This document shows, piece after piece, positions 8,283-15,417 of a stretch of DNA of 64,000 bases. The stretch is from Terrabacter sp. 28 (GTDB lineage: Bacteria; Actinomycetota; Actinomycetes; Actinomycetales; Dermatophilaceae), in the NCBI GenBank assembly GCA_000955875.1, contig JYOE01000026.1, forward strand, positions 126,486 through 190,485. Direction: 5' to 3'. Under the pieces are notes generated by a model that searched no databases, was not told the DNA's origin, and saw only the letters and a list, made by a program, of their open reading frames with translations. Position numbers and translations under genes: made by a program. Positions within the stretch are counted from its first letter, which is position 1. Each line of letters opens with the position of its first letter.

Positions 8283-9397
8283 CGGAACAGCTCCGCCGCG
8301 AGCAGGAGGTGACGCCGGGCGAAGGCCGTTTCGTCGGCGGTGGCGGCGACCTCGACGGTGGCGAGCGCGAGCGCGTTCCGCCAGTGCCGGGGGTCCCGGC
8401 CGGTCCGGCGCAGCTCTGCGCCGACGACGGCCTCGACGGCCCGGCCCAGCCACCCCGCGCCGGAGACGGCGTAGCGGACCGGCTCCCCCCAGGAGCCGGC
8501 CACGAGGCCCGGGTGACCGCTGACCTGCCGTCCCGCCGGCGTGTGCCGGTCGAGGTAGAGCAGGTAGGCGAGCACGAAGCGGGTCACGTCGCGCAGCCCG
8601 TCCCCACCGATCTCGGCGTGCTCCCAGTCGACGACCCCGCTCACCCTGCCCGCGCTGCGCAGCACGTTTCCGCACCAGAAGTCGCCGTGCACGATCGACA
8701 GGGGCGCGCCGGGCGGCAGCGCGAGCTCGGCCGCGAGGTGCCGGGTGGCGTCACCCACGGCGTCGGCCACGGCGTCGCCGGGCCATCGTGCGCCCACCCT
8801 GGTGGCGACGTCGGTGGCGAGGCCGGCGGCGCCGGTGGGGAGGCCGGCGGCGCCGGTGGGGAGGCCGGCGGCGCCGGTGGGGAGGCCGGGCAGGTTCGAC
8901 GGCCCACCAGGACGCGCGGGCCCACGGCGCGCCACGTCGGGCACCGGGACCCGCCCGAGCTGCTGCAGCCAGGAGACCGCTGCGGCGAGGTCGTCACGAA
9001 CCGCGCCGGGCCGGGCCGTGTGCCGCCAGCGGTGGTAGTCCACCGACATCGGCATCCCCGGGACGACGCTCGTCACCAGCACGCTGCTGCCGCCGTCGTG
9101 GCGACAGTCGAGCACGCGGGGCACCGTGCCGCCGACCCGGTCGGGCGCGAGCCGTGCGACGGCGGCCAGCGCCGCGGCCTCCGCCAGCACCGCCGGGACC
9201 GCCCCCGGCACCATCGCCACCTTCAGCACGAGGCGAGGTGCCGGCCCGGCCGGCCCGAAGCCGAGGACGGTCGCCTTGGGGTGCTCGTCCCTGGACAGCC
9301 CGACGACGACGAGGCGTCGCGGGCCCGGACCCAGGTGGTCACACAGCACCTCCGCCAGCAGGTCGGCCGCCCGCCCCTCGACGACCGCGGTCGTCAT
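8273..9397 (-). CDS. Aminoglycoside phosphotransferase-fold kinase
   Basis: A 374-aa protein of the APH/choline-kinase-like superfamily. The catalytic loop is HGDFWCGN (Brenner-type HxDxxxxN) and the metal-binding segment is VVDWEHAE. These kinases phosphorylate small hydroxyl substrates using ATP. Its position among sugar genes points to a sugar or polymer building block rather than an antibiotic, but that is inference. A GLPTGAA heptapeptide repeats three times in the middle, encoded by a 21-bp tandem repeat. The start ATG overlaps the previous stop (ATGA). Confidence 0.75.
   Translation of the reverse strand: MTTAVVEGRAADLLAEVLCDHLGPGPRRLVVVGLSRDEHPKATVLGFGPAGPAPRLVLKVAMVPGAVPAVLAEAAALAAVARLAPDRVGGTVPRVLDCRHDGGSSVLVTSVVPGMPMSVDYHRWRHTARPGAVRDDLAAAVSWLQQLGRVPVPDVARRGPARPGGPSNLPGLPTGAAGLPTGAAGLPTGAAGLATDVATRVGARWPGDAVADAVGDATRHLAAELALPPGAPLSIVHGDFWCGNVLRSAGRVSGVVDWEHAEIGGDGLRDVTRFVLAYLLYLDRHTPAGRQVSGHPGLVAGSWGEPVRYAVSGAGWLGRAVEAVVGAELRRTGRDPRHWRNALALATVEVAATADETAFARRHLLLAAELFRCC
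8817..8886. repeat. 21-bp in-frame tandem repeat in the APH-like gene
   Basis: The unit GGAGGCCGGCGGCGCCGGTG plus one G recurs about three times head to tail, encoding repeated GLPTGAA. Unit length is a multiple of three, so copy-number change would keep the reading frame. Confidence 0.85.
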
Positions 9398-9831
9398 CTG
9401 CGCGTTCCCAGGACGACGCGGCCGGGCACGAGCGACGCCACGAGGAACCGCAGCGCGGCGGCACCGGGGCGGCTGCCGGCCGCACGCCGGGCCACGCTCG
9501 TGACGCCGTGCACGATGCGGGTGCCGCGAACGACGCCCGGCGGCGTGGTGAGGAAGCTGTCGAGCAGCCAGGAGAGCGTGCCGGCATCGTCGGTCGTGAC
9601 GAACGTCGCCTGACGCCAGCTGGGCAGGAGCACGTACTCGGCGTCGACGCGCACCCCGAGCCTGGCCGCCGCGCGACGGAGGCGCCTGCGCCCGCCGCGC
9701 CCCTCGTCGGCGAGCGCCACGACCGTCCCGGCAGGAGCGCGCTGCACGCGTACGCCGTCGGCCGGATCGGCCGGCCACGCGAGGACCGCGCCGCTGGGCA
9801 CGAGGAGGGCGGCAGCCGCGGGCAGGTTCAC
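9394..9831 (-). CDS. Conserved-looking hypothetical protein of polysaccharide operon
   Basis: A 145-aa soluble protein with no family I can name. It has a GRGGRRRLRRAA basic stretch, then VDAEYVLLPSWRQATFVT and a C-terminal basic helix. It starts at a GTG overlapping the glycosyltransferase stop (GTGA), and its own stop overlaps the APH-like start, so it is translated in step with both. The constant pairing with the kinase gene suggests a shared function, perhaps as a domain that is fused elsewhere. Confidence 0.6.
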   Translation of the reverse strand: MNLPAAAALLVPSGAVLAWPADPADGVRVQRAPAGTVVALADEGRGGRRRLRRAAARLGVRVDAEYVLLPSWRQATFVTTDDAGTLSWLLDSFLTTPPGVVRGTRIVHGVTSVARRAAGSRPGAAALRFLVASLVPGRVVLGTRR

Positions 9832-11003
9832 GACGCCCGACCCAGCTCTGCCCGGACGAAGCGGTGGCTGCGACGCGTCGGCCCCTGCGAGTAGACGTGG
9901 TCGAGCACCTCGCCCGCGGTGTGGGAGTCGTAGCGAGCGCCCAGGTGCTCGCGCGCGTGGGTGGCCCACGCCCGCGCCTCGTCGGGATGCGTCAGGGCGT
10001 GGTCGAGCGCGGCCGCGAGCAGGTCCGGTCTCGCCGGTGGCACCAGCAGGCCGGTCTCGCCGGGGACGACGACGTCGGGCACGGCATTGACCGCCGTGGC
10101 CACCACCGGGATGCCGCACTGCTGGGCCTCGACGATGACGCAGGGCAGGCCCTCGTAGCGGCTGGCGAGGGCGAAGACGTCGAAGGCCGGCAGCAGCTGC
10201 GCGACGTCGTCGCGGTTGCCCAGCAGCAGGACCCGGTCGTCGAGTCCGAGCCGCCGGACGTCCGCGGCGGTCCGTCGCGCCAGCTCGCCGTCACCGACCC
10301 ACACGAGCATGGCGCGCGTCCGCATGCGGGCCACGGCCGCGAGGAGGTGCTCCGGTGCCTTCTGGTGGTCGAGGCGGCCGACGGTCCCGACGACGTGGGC
10401 CGTGGCCGGGAGTCCGAGTGCCGCCCGTGCACGAGCCCGCGTGGCCGGGGTCAGGACGACCGTCGGGTCGTCGACGACCGGCCCCACGGTGTGGAGCTGC
10501 TCGGGCCGGGCCAACCCGCGCCGCAGCGCCTCGACCGCGACGCCGGTGCCGACGGCGAGGTAGACGTCGGTGATGCGGGAGAGACGGCGCTCGACGGCGA
10601 CGTAGGCGGCGTGCGGCGCGGGGTTCTGGAACTCGTGGAACGGGAAGCCGTGGAGCGTGTGGACGATGAGGCCGACCCCGGCTCGGTGCGCGGCCAGCCG
10701 CCCCAGCACGCCGGCCTTGGCCGAGTGGGTGTGGACGACGTCGGGTGCGTACGTGCGCACGAGGCCGAGGAGGCGGCGCAGCGCGGCCGCGTCGTCGGAC
10801 GGGCTGATCTGCGGCACGAGCTCGGGCACGACCACGACCTCGACCCCGGCAGCGCGCGCCCGGTCGAGCAGCACGCCCTCGCGCGTGCCCGTGACGAGGA
10901 CGCTCTCGTAGCGGTCGGGGTCCAGCGCGGTGGCGCCGCGCACGACGACGCCGCCCGCGCCCGCGATGCACCGGGTGACCACGTGCATGACCCGTCGTCT
11001 CAT
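9828..11003 (-). CDS. GT4-family glycosyltransferase
   Basis: A 391-aa GT-B fold retaining glycosyltransferase. The N-terminal domain carries VVHTHSAKAGVLGR and HGFPFHEFQNP; the C-terminal nucleotide-sugar site has VGRLDHQKAPEHLL, then ASRYEGLPCVIVEAQQCG with the EX7E-type glutamates. It would add a sugar from a nucleotide donor to the lipid-linked repeat unit in the cytoplasm. The ATG at 11003 is preferred over the GTG at 11012: it overlaps the previous stop (ATGA) and has GGAGG at a better distance of about 10 nt. Confidence 0.9.
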   Translation of the reverse strand: MRRRVMHVVTRCIAGAGGVVVRGATALDPDRYESVLVTGTREGVLLDRARAAGVEVVVVPELVPQISPSDDAAALRRLLGLVRTYAPDVVHTHSAKAGVLGRLAAHRAGVGLIVHTLHGFPFHEFQNPAPHAAYVAVERRLSRITDVYLAVGTGVAVEALRRGLARPEQLHTVGPVVDDPTVVLTPATRARARAALGLPATAHVVGTVGRLDHQKAPEHLLAAVARMRTRAMLVWVGDGELARRTAADVRRLGLDDRVLLLGNRDDVAQLLPAFDVFALASRYEGLPCVIVEAQQCGIPVVATAVNAVPDVVVPGETGLLVPPARPDLLAAALDHALTHPDEARAWATHAREHLGARYDSHTAGEVLDHVYSQGPTRRSHRFVRAELGRAS

Positions 11004-12043
11004 GGCCGCCACGCCTCCTCACCCGTCAGCACCGGCATCGCCCGCACGCGGTCGAGCAGCTCCTCGAGGGTGGTCCCCGCCCGGTTCGGCAGTCTCACTT
11101 CGTATGCCGGCAACCGCGCGGTGAGCAGCTCGGCCACCTCCGCGACCGGCGGGTGGGCCGGGCCTCGGCCGGTGGCGAGCGCCAGCGTCGCGGCGAAGGC
11201 CCAGTAGCGGCGCAGCTCGCCCGCCGCATAGGTGCCGCCGACGAGCTCGCGAGCGGCCGTCGCAGCGTCGAGGTGTCGCACGACGACGTCAGGGGTGTCA
11301 CCCCGACGCAGCACGAGAAGAGTGTCCGGCGCGACGCCGTCGACGTGCCGCAGCCAGGCCGACTCCCGCCGGCCGTGCGGCATCCGTCGCCCGGTGCCGG
11401 CATCGGTGCGGGCCGGTTCGAGCAGGCTCTGCAGCCCGTTGCCGTCCGAGGTGCAGAGGTTGTCGCTGACCGGGGCGCCCGTCGCGACGTCCAGCGTGCC
11501 GATGAGGGTCGACTTGCCGACGCCGCCCGGCCCGAGGAGCACGACGCCGTGCCCCGAGACCATGGCGGCCGAGACGTGCAGCGGGGCCCGACCGTGGACT
11601 CCCGCCCACCACAGGGCGGGGAACTGCAGCAGGGCTGCCCGGTGCAGCAGGACCCGACGGTCCGGGGCGGCGAGCCCGAGGGCCCGGTGCCGCCAGCCCG
11701 GGGCGGGATGGGCGACCACCTGCAGCCGCGCCCCGTGCGCGTGGAGCACGAGGTCCAGCCCGCTCGAGCAGGCGTCCTGCAGGATCACCTCGTGCCCGTC
11801 GGTCCACGCCCCGCGGGTCACCAGCCGGTGTCGGGCGGAGGGACCGACCGGTTCGCCGTGCGCGACGGTGACCACGATGTCGGCGGCCCGGGCCAGGGAG
11901 GATGGTCCCGGGCCGCCGAGTCCCTGGTCGTCGAGCTCCTGGCCGGCGCATGCCTCGCGGACGACGCGCGTCCAGCGCGCCGCGGCCGGGCCGACGGCGG
12001 ACACCTCGACGGTGAGTCCCGCGGTTCGCAGCCGCACGGTCAT
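11000..12043 (-). CDS. HPr kinase-like P-loop protein
   Basis: A 347-aa protein with a Walker A motif GPGGVGKST at residues 171-179, preceded by HVSAAMVSGHGVVLL. This layout is typical of HprK-related proteins found in polysaccharide and peptide biosynthetic loci, which lack the N-terminal domain of true HPr kinase/phosphorylase. The N-terminal 140 residues are divergent. The substrate is unknown; no HPr gene is nearby. It may phosphorylate a protein or carrier of the pathway. Start and stop both sit in 4-nt overlaps with neighbours. Confidence 0.7.
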   Translation of the reverse strand: MTVRLRTAGLTVEVSAVGPAAARWTRVVREACAGQELDDQGLGGPGPSSLARAADIVVTVAHGEPVGPSARHRLVTRGAWTDGHEVILQDACSSGLDLVLHAHGARLQVVAHPAPGWRHRALGLAAPDRRVLLHRAALLQFPALWWAGVHGRAPLHVSAAMVSGHGVVLLGPGGVGKSTLIGTLDVATGAPVSDNLCTSDGNGLQSLLEPARTDAGTGRRMPHGRRESAWLRHVDGVAPDTLLVLRRGDTPDVVVRHLDAATAARELVGGTYAAGELRRYWAFAATLALATGRGPAHPPVAEVAELLTARLPAYEVRLPNRAGTTLEELLDRVRAMPVLTGEEAWRP

Positions 12044-13515
12044 CGGTGCAGCACCTCCCCCGGGTCCTGCGCAGCCCACGGCTCGGCCTGCTCGACGCCG
12101 TTCTGCGCCTTGGCCTGCGGCGCCGCGCCGACGGAGGCGACGGAGGCGACGGAGGCGGGGGCGACTGAAACGGCGGAGGCGACGGAAGGGACAGGGACGA
12201 CGGGATCGGGCAGCCTCTTCTTCCACGGGCGGACGGGAGACGGCAGGCCGGCTGTGCGCGCCTCGTGGGGCGGCGCGGTCGCGGGCTCCGCCGCCGCGCG
12301 CCTCGCCGCCCGCCGCTGCCAGAACCACTGGCGCGGGTAGCTGATGAGCCCCACGACCGGCCAGCCCAGCGCGTCGACGAACGACATCGTGTCGACGAGG
12401 CTGCGCAGCTTGACGTGGCGTGGCGAGAGCACGACGACGACAGGCGCGTCCCCCGGCTCGGCCCAGCCCCGCCCGACGACCGAGCAGGACACCCGGTGGG
12501 GTCCCTTCTCGGGGTCTGGGCCCAGCAGGCGCGCGACGGACCGCGCGGCCGGCTCGTCGCGCGGGTCGACGAGGACGGCCAGGACGTTGCTCGCGTCGTA
12601 CCGTCGCGCCAGCAGTGCCAGCCGGTCGGCGATCGGGCCGGCGGCACTCGTGGTGCGGCGGCCGACGGTGAGGCGCGGCAGGTGGCCGACGTGGGGCAGC
12701 TCCAGGGCGCGCGCGACCGAGCGTCCGGAGCGTAGGCGCGGGCGCAGGGCCTCGAGCCCCGCCGCCAGACCGCCACCGACGAGAGCCCCGATGAGCGCGG
12801 CCAGCACGGCGCGCTGCGTGTCCTGTCTCGGCAGGGCCACGCTCGGGACCCGCACCGGGTCGAGCAGCACCGCGTGGGACGGGGAGGGCGCGGCCAGGTT
12901 GAGGTCCGACATCTGTCGCTCGAGCTCGGTCTGCGCCGTCGTGAGCGAGGTCAGCTGCGCCTGGATCGCGAGTGCGGCCCCACCCTTGGGGTCGACGTTG
13001 TTCAGCTTCGCGGCGAGCCGGCTGCGCTGGCGGGCGAGGGTGTTGAGCTGACGCTGCACCCCCTGGCGTCGCTCGGTGCTGGTGGGCTGGTCACCCACGT
13101 TGGAGACTTTGATGACGTCGGCCGTGATGGACCTCGCGATCGTCGCCGCGCGCGCCGGGCTCGTGTCGGTCACCACGATCTCCATGACGGGCGAGACCCC
13201 GACGCGTCGGACGTCGATGTAGTGGGCCGCGAAGTCGTTGGCGTCCGCCCGCAACCGCGCCTTGTCGAGCGCGGAGCGCACGACACCGGGGCTCGTCGCG
13301 ATCCCGAGGACCCGCTGGCTCGTCGCGTCGGCCTGGACGTTGGAGGCGGCGAGCTCGGTCCCCATCTGGACCCGCGCCACCGCCTCGTACACGTCCGGCT
13401 CGCCGCGGCTCACGTTCGACATCACGACGTACGGAGCCACGATGCACAGGAGGATGACCAGCCAGTGGCCCCGGATGACCCGGCCGAACGCGTCCTCGAT
13501 CGTCAAAGTCCCCAC
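12040..13515 (-). CDS. Wzz/Wzc-like chain-length protein with degenerate kinase domain
   Basis: A 491-aa protein from the GTG at 13515: a first membrane helix (HWLVILLCIVAPYVV), an extracytoplasmic region with coiled-coil-like Arg/Gln-rich helices, and a second helix (AVLAALIGALVGGGLAAGLEA). The cytoplasmic part looks like a BY-kinase Rossmann fold but has no Walker A motif, so it probably cannot phosphorylate itself. The tail is low complexity, rich in VASV repeats. It should control polymer length or export. GTG 13515 is chosen because GGGGA lies about 7 nt upstream; the in-frame ATG at 13617 would lie upstream of the transcription start predicted from the candidate -10. Confidence 0.75.
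   Translation of the reverse strand: MGTLTIEDAFGRVIRGHWLVILLCIVAPYVVMSNVSRGEPDVYEAVARVQMGTELAASNVQADATSQRVLGIATSPGVVRSALDKARLRADANDFAAHYIDVRRVGVSPVMEIVVTDTSPARAATIARSITADVIKVSNVGDQPTSTERRQGVQRQLNTLARQRSRLAAKLNNVDPKGGAALAIQAQLTSLTTAQTELERQMSDLNLAAPSPSHAVLLDPVRVPSVALPRQDTQRAVLAALIGALVGGGLAAGLEALRPRLRSGRSVARALELPHVGHLPRLTVGRRTTSAAGPIADRLALLARRYDASNVLAVLVDPRDEPAARSVARLLGPDPEKGPHRVSCSVVGRGWAEPGDAPVVVVLSPRHVKLRSLVDTMSFVDALGWPVVGLISYPRQWFWQRRAARRAAAEPATAPPHEARTAGLPSPVRPWKKRLPDPVVPVPSVASAVSVAPASVASVASVGAAPQAKAQNGVEQAEPWAAQDPGEVLHR
12131..12187. repeat. 9-bp coding microsatellite in the wzz-like gene
   Basis: GACGGAGGC-type units recur with small variations and encode the VAS-rich C-terminal tail. 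The unit keeps frame. Such tracts are common in GC-rich genomes and can vary in copy number. Confidence 0.7.
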
Positions 13516-13630
13516 CTCGTCGTCCCCAGTTGTCGGTCCGCGCCTCGCGTGACTCCGCGGGGAGCCGTGCAGCGCTGCTGTCCTCTCGACGCTAGGAGCC
13601 TCCGTGGGGGCGGGCATCGCGTTGCAGGAC

Positions 13631-13652
13631 GACCCCCGCCTACGTCGAACGG
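13631..13652 (-). promoter_or_regulatory. Candidate activator box for the wzz-like operon
   Basis: Read on the minus strand it begins CCGTTCGACGTAGGCG and differs from the box at 18869-18890 at only two of 22 positions. Its edge lies 37 bp from the TAGCGT -10. No -35 consensus is present, which fits an activator-dependent promoter. Confidence 0.6.
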
Positions 13653-13675
13653 ATGACCCCCGACATCGGCCGTCC

Positions 13676-13733
13676 GAGATCCGTCTGGGATCCGTCTGAG
13701 ATCCGTCCGCGCCGCCCGCGCCGCCCGCGCCGC
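13676..13733. repeat. Short tandem repeats between polysaccharide sub-operons
   Basis: Three copies of an 11-bp GATCCGTCTGA-like unit are followed by about three copies of CGCGCCGCC. They lie in non-coding DNA between the rtcB-like stop and the wzz-like promoter. Confidence 0.75.
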
Positions 13734-13881
13734 ACTACGGGCACGAGGAGGCGACCGGGGCGACTTCCCACTGGGGGTTTGGGGAAATGGTCGTCGCCCC
13801 GGCCGCGCTGGGAGGCGCCTGGTGTCCGGGATCGTGCGCCCGGGGACCGGACCCGGCGCCCTCCGGCTGCGATGAGCCGGG

Positions 13882-15384
13882 TCAGTGGAGCACGGCGAAC
13901 GGGCGCACGCGCGCGACCGGGCGCACGATGCGGTGCCGGGTCAGCACCGACATCGCGGCGTTGACGCCGTGGTCGTCGAGGTGCGGTGTCGACGACGGGG
14001 ACTCGTCGGTGTAGCGGTAGCGGCGTGTCGAGCGGCCGGCCGCGTCGAGCGTCGACCGCCCGTCCTTCTCGAACTGCTCGATGACGGTGCCGGCGCCGTG
14101 ACAGGCCGAGTGCAGGCTGTCCCCGCTCCGCTCCCCGGCGACGGCGAGGTAGGACGACGTCCGGTGCGTGCCCGGCAGGAGCACCGCCTGGCCGGTCGTC
14201 GCGAAGACCGAGCCGTCCGGCATACGCTCCGCGGGGAACGCACGACACGAGTTGTGCCGATGGACGACCGCCCGCTGCCCTGCGACGTCCTCCTCGTAGA
14301 TCGAGTTGTGCGGCGAGTCGACGACCAGCCGACCGGGCTCGCCGCCGAAGGTGTCGAGAGCGATCCGGCGCAGTGCCGCGTACGTCGCGACGCGGAAGGC
14401 GTAGCCGTAGTTCATCGCCGCAGCATTGGCGAGCATCAGCCGCTGACCTTCGGTGCTGTCGAGGTCGACGGGTGCGCAGGCCCTGGCGAAGTAGAGCCGC
14501 ATGCGCTCGCGGAGCTGGGCGGCGGACCGCGCCGTCGCCAGGTGGTAGAGCGGCTTCTGGACGGCCATGACCGCCTTCATCGCCCGGGCCGTGTCCTTGC
14601 GCCGCTGGAACAGGTGGCCGATCTCTCCGGTGAGCACGCCGCCGCCGGCGTGGTACTGCAGGGTCACCTGCCCGAGCCGGACACCGAGCAGGTCTGCGGC
14701 CTCGGGGTCGAGGATCTCCTCGACCTGCTGGAGCTCGACGAAATGGTTCGTCGGGCCGACCGTGCCGAAGCGGAGCCGGGCCAGCTGCCACGTGAGGGCG
14801 GGAATCTCCTTGCGCAGCCGGGCCGCCCCGCCCCACGGCTCGAGGTCCACCCGGCCGGACTCCTCGATGCGCTCGAGCTCCTCGGCCTCGACGCCCCAGC
14901 GCTCGGCGGCGAACTGCGCGCCCTCGGACGCAGCCGCGACGACCTCGCCGGCGCTCAGCTCGCGGGCGCCGCGCGTCGGGTAGGGGTACTTCTCCTTGAC
15001 CGCCCGGTAGAAGGCGTCGACGGCGTGGTCGGCCGGCTTGTCGGTGCCGAGCGCGATGAGGGCCATCCCGCAGTTGACCGACGAGCTCGTGAAGGTCGGG
15101 CGGATCGTGCCACGCGTGGCGACGGCGATGCTCGACGGCATCTCCATCGCGCGCTTGTGGTGGAAGTCCGGCAGCACGACGGGCGGAGCCGCGAGGTCGA
15201 GGCCGGCCGTGCCCATCTCGAACGAGTGCAGCACCGCCTCGTCGGCCAGCAGGCCGGGCCCCTCGATGACCGTCGCGGCCCTGCCCCGACGTGTCGTCGA
15301 GCCCGCAGGTCCTGCGGTCGTCGGGACCGGTGCGTCGCAGCCGGGTGGTGCGGCCGCGGTCGCGGCGATGACGGTGAGGTCCAC
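13882..15384 (-). CDS. RtcB-like protein in polysaccharide operon
   Basis: A 500-aa protein with the RtcB RNA-ligase fold signatures in order: LPDFHHK (71-77), NCGM (104-107), NHFVELQ (213-219), YHAGGG (244-249), SPHNS (357-361) and CHGAG (428-432). Conserved Cys105, His214, Glu217, His245, His359 and the nucleophile-position His429 are present. The metal-binding Asp three residues before Cys in canonical RtcB (E. coli D75) is Ser102, and the usual HGAGR reads HGAGT. RtcB joins RNA ends using GTP and Mn2+. Here there is no archease, RtcA or RtcR nearby; the gene lies 33 nt behind a sugar dehydratase gene. Start GTG has AGGAGG about 7 nt upstream. Catalysis is uncertain; a repurposed role is possible. 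Confidence 0.75.
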   Translation of the reverse strand: MDLTVIAATAAAPPGCDAPVPTTAGPAGSTTRRGRAATVIEGPGLLADEAVLHSFEMGTAGLDLAAPPVVLPDFHHKRAMEMPSSIAVATRGTIRPTFTSSSVNCGMALIALGTDKPADHAVDAFYRAVKEKYPYPTRGARELSAGEVVAAASEGAQFAAERWGVEAEELERIEESGRVDLEPWGGAARLRKEIPALTWQLARLRFGTVGPTNHFVELQQVEEILDPEAADLLGVRLGQVTLQYHAGGGVLTGEIGHLFQRRKDTARAMKAVMAVQKPLYHLATARSAAQLRERMRLYFARACAPVDLDSTEGQRLMLANAAAMNYGYAFRVATYAALRRIALDTFGGEPGRLVVDSPHNSIYEEDVAGQRAVVHRHNSCRAFPAERMPDGSVFATTGQAVLLPGTHRTSSYLAVAGERSGDSLHSACHGAGTVIEQFEKDGRSTLDAAGRSTRRYRYTDESPSSTPHLDDHGVNAAMSVLTRHRIVRPVARVRPFAVLH

Positions 15385-15417
15385 GGGCGTGCCTCCTACG
15401 TGGTCGTGGTGGTCGGT

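Larger units (their letters stand above)
13516..13881. other. Intergenic control region, wzz-like / rtcB-like genes
   Basis: About 366 bp without a gene. On the minus strand it carries a candidate -10 (TAGCGT, 13594-13589) and a 22-bp box (13631-13652) that should drive the wzz-to-sugar-transferase operon. Between 13676 and 13733 are short tandem repeats: an 11-bp GATCCGTCTGA-like unit three times, then CGCGCCGCC about three times. The remainder lies between these repeats and the end of the rtcB-like gene. Confidence 0.7.

Noticed and set aside
8817..8886. CRISPR-like repeats
   Set aside because: The repeats are tandem, without spacers, and in frame in a kinase gene. The 13-bp arrays are likewise spacerless.
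8273..9397. Aminoglycoside resistance gene
   Set aside because: The fold matches but the gene is embedded in a sugar operon; resistance is unlikely without closer homology.
13516..13617. Wzz-like gene starting at ATG 13617
   Set aside because: It would precede the inferred transcription start, and the GTG at 13515 has a better ribosome binding site.
13882..15384. Standard RNA-repair operon with RtcB
   Set aside because: No archease, RtcA, RtcR or Ro gene nearby, and the metal-ligand Asp is missing.
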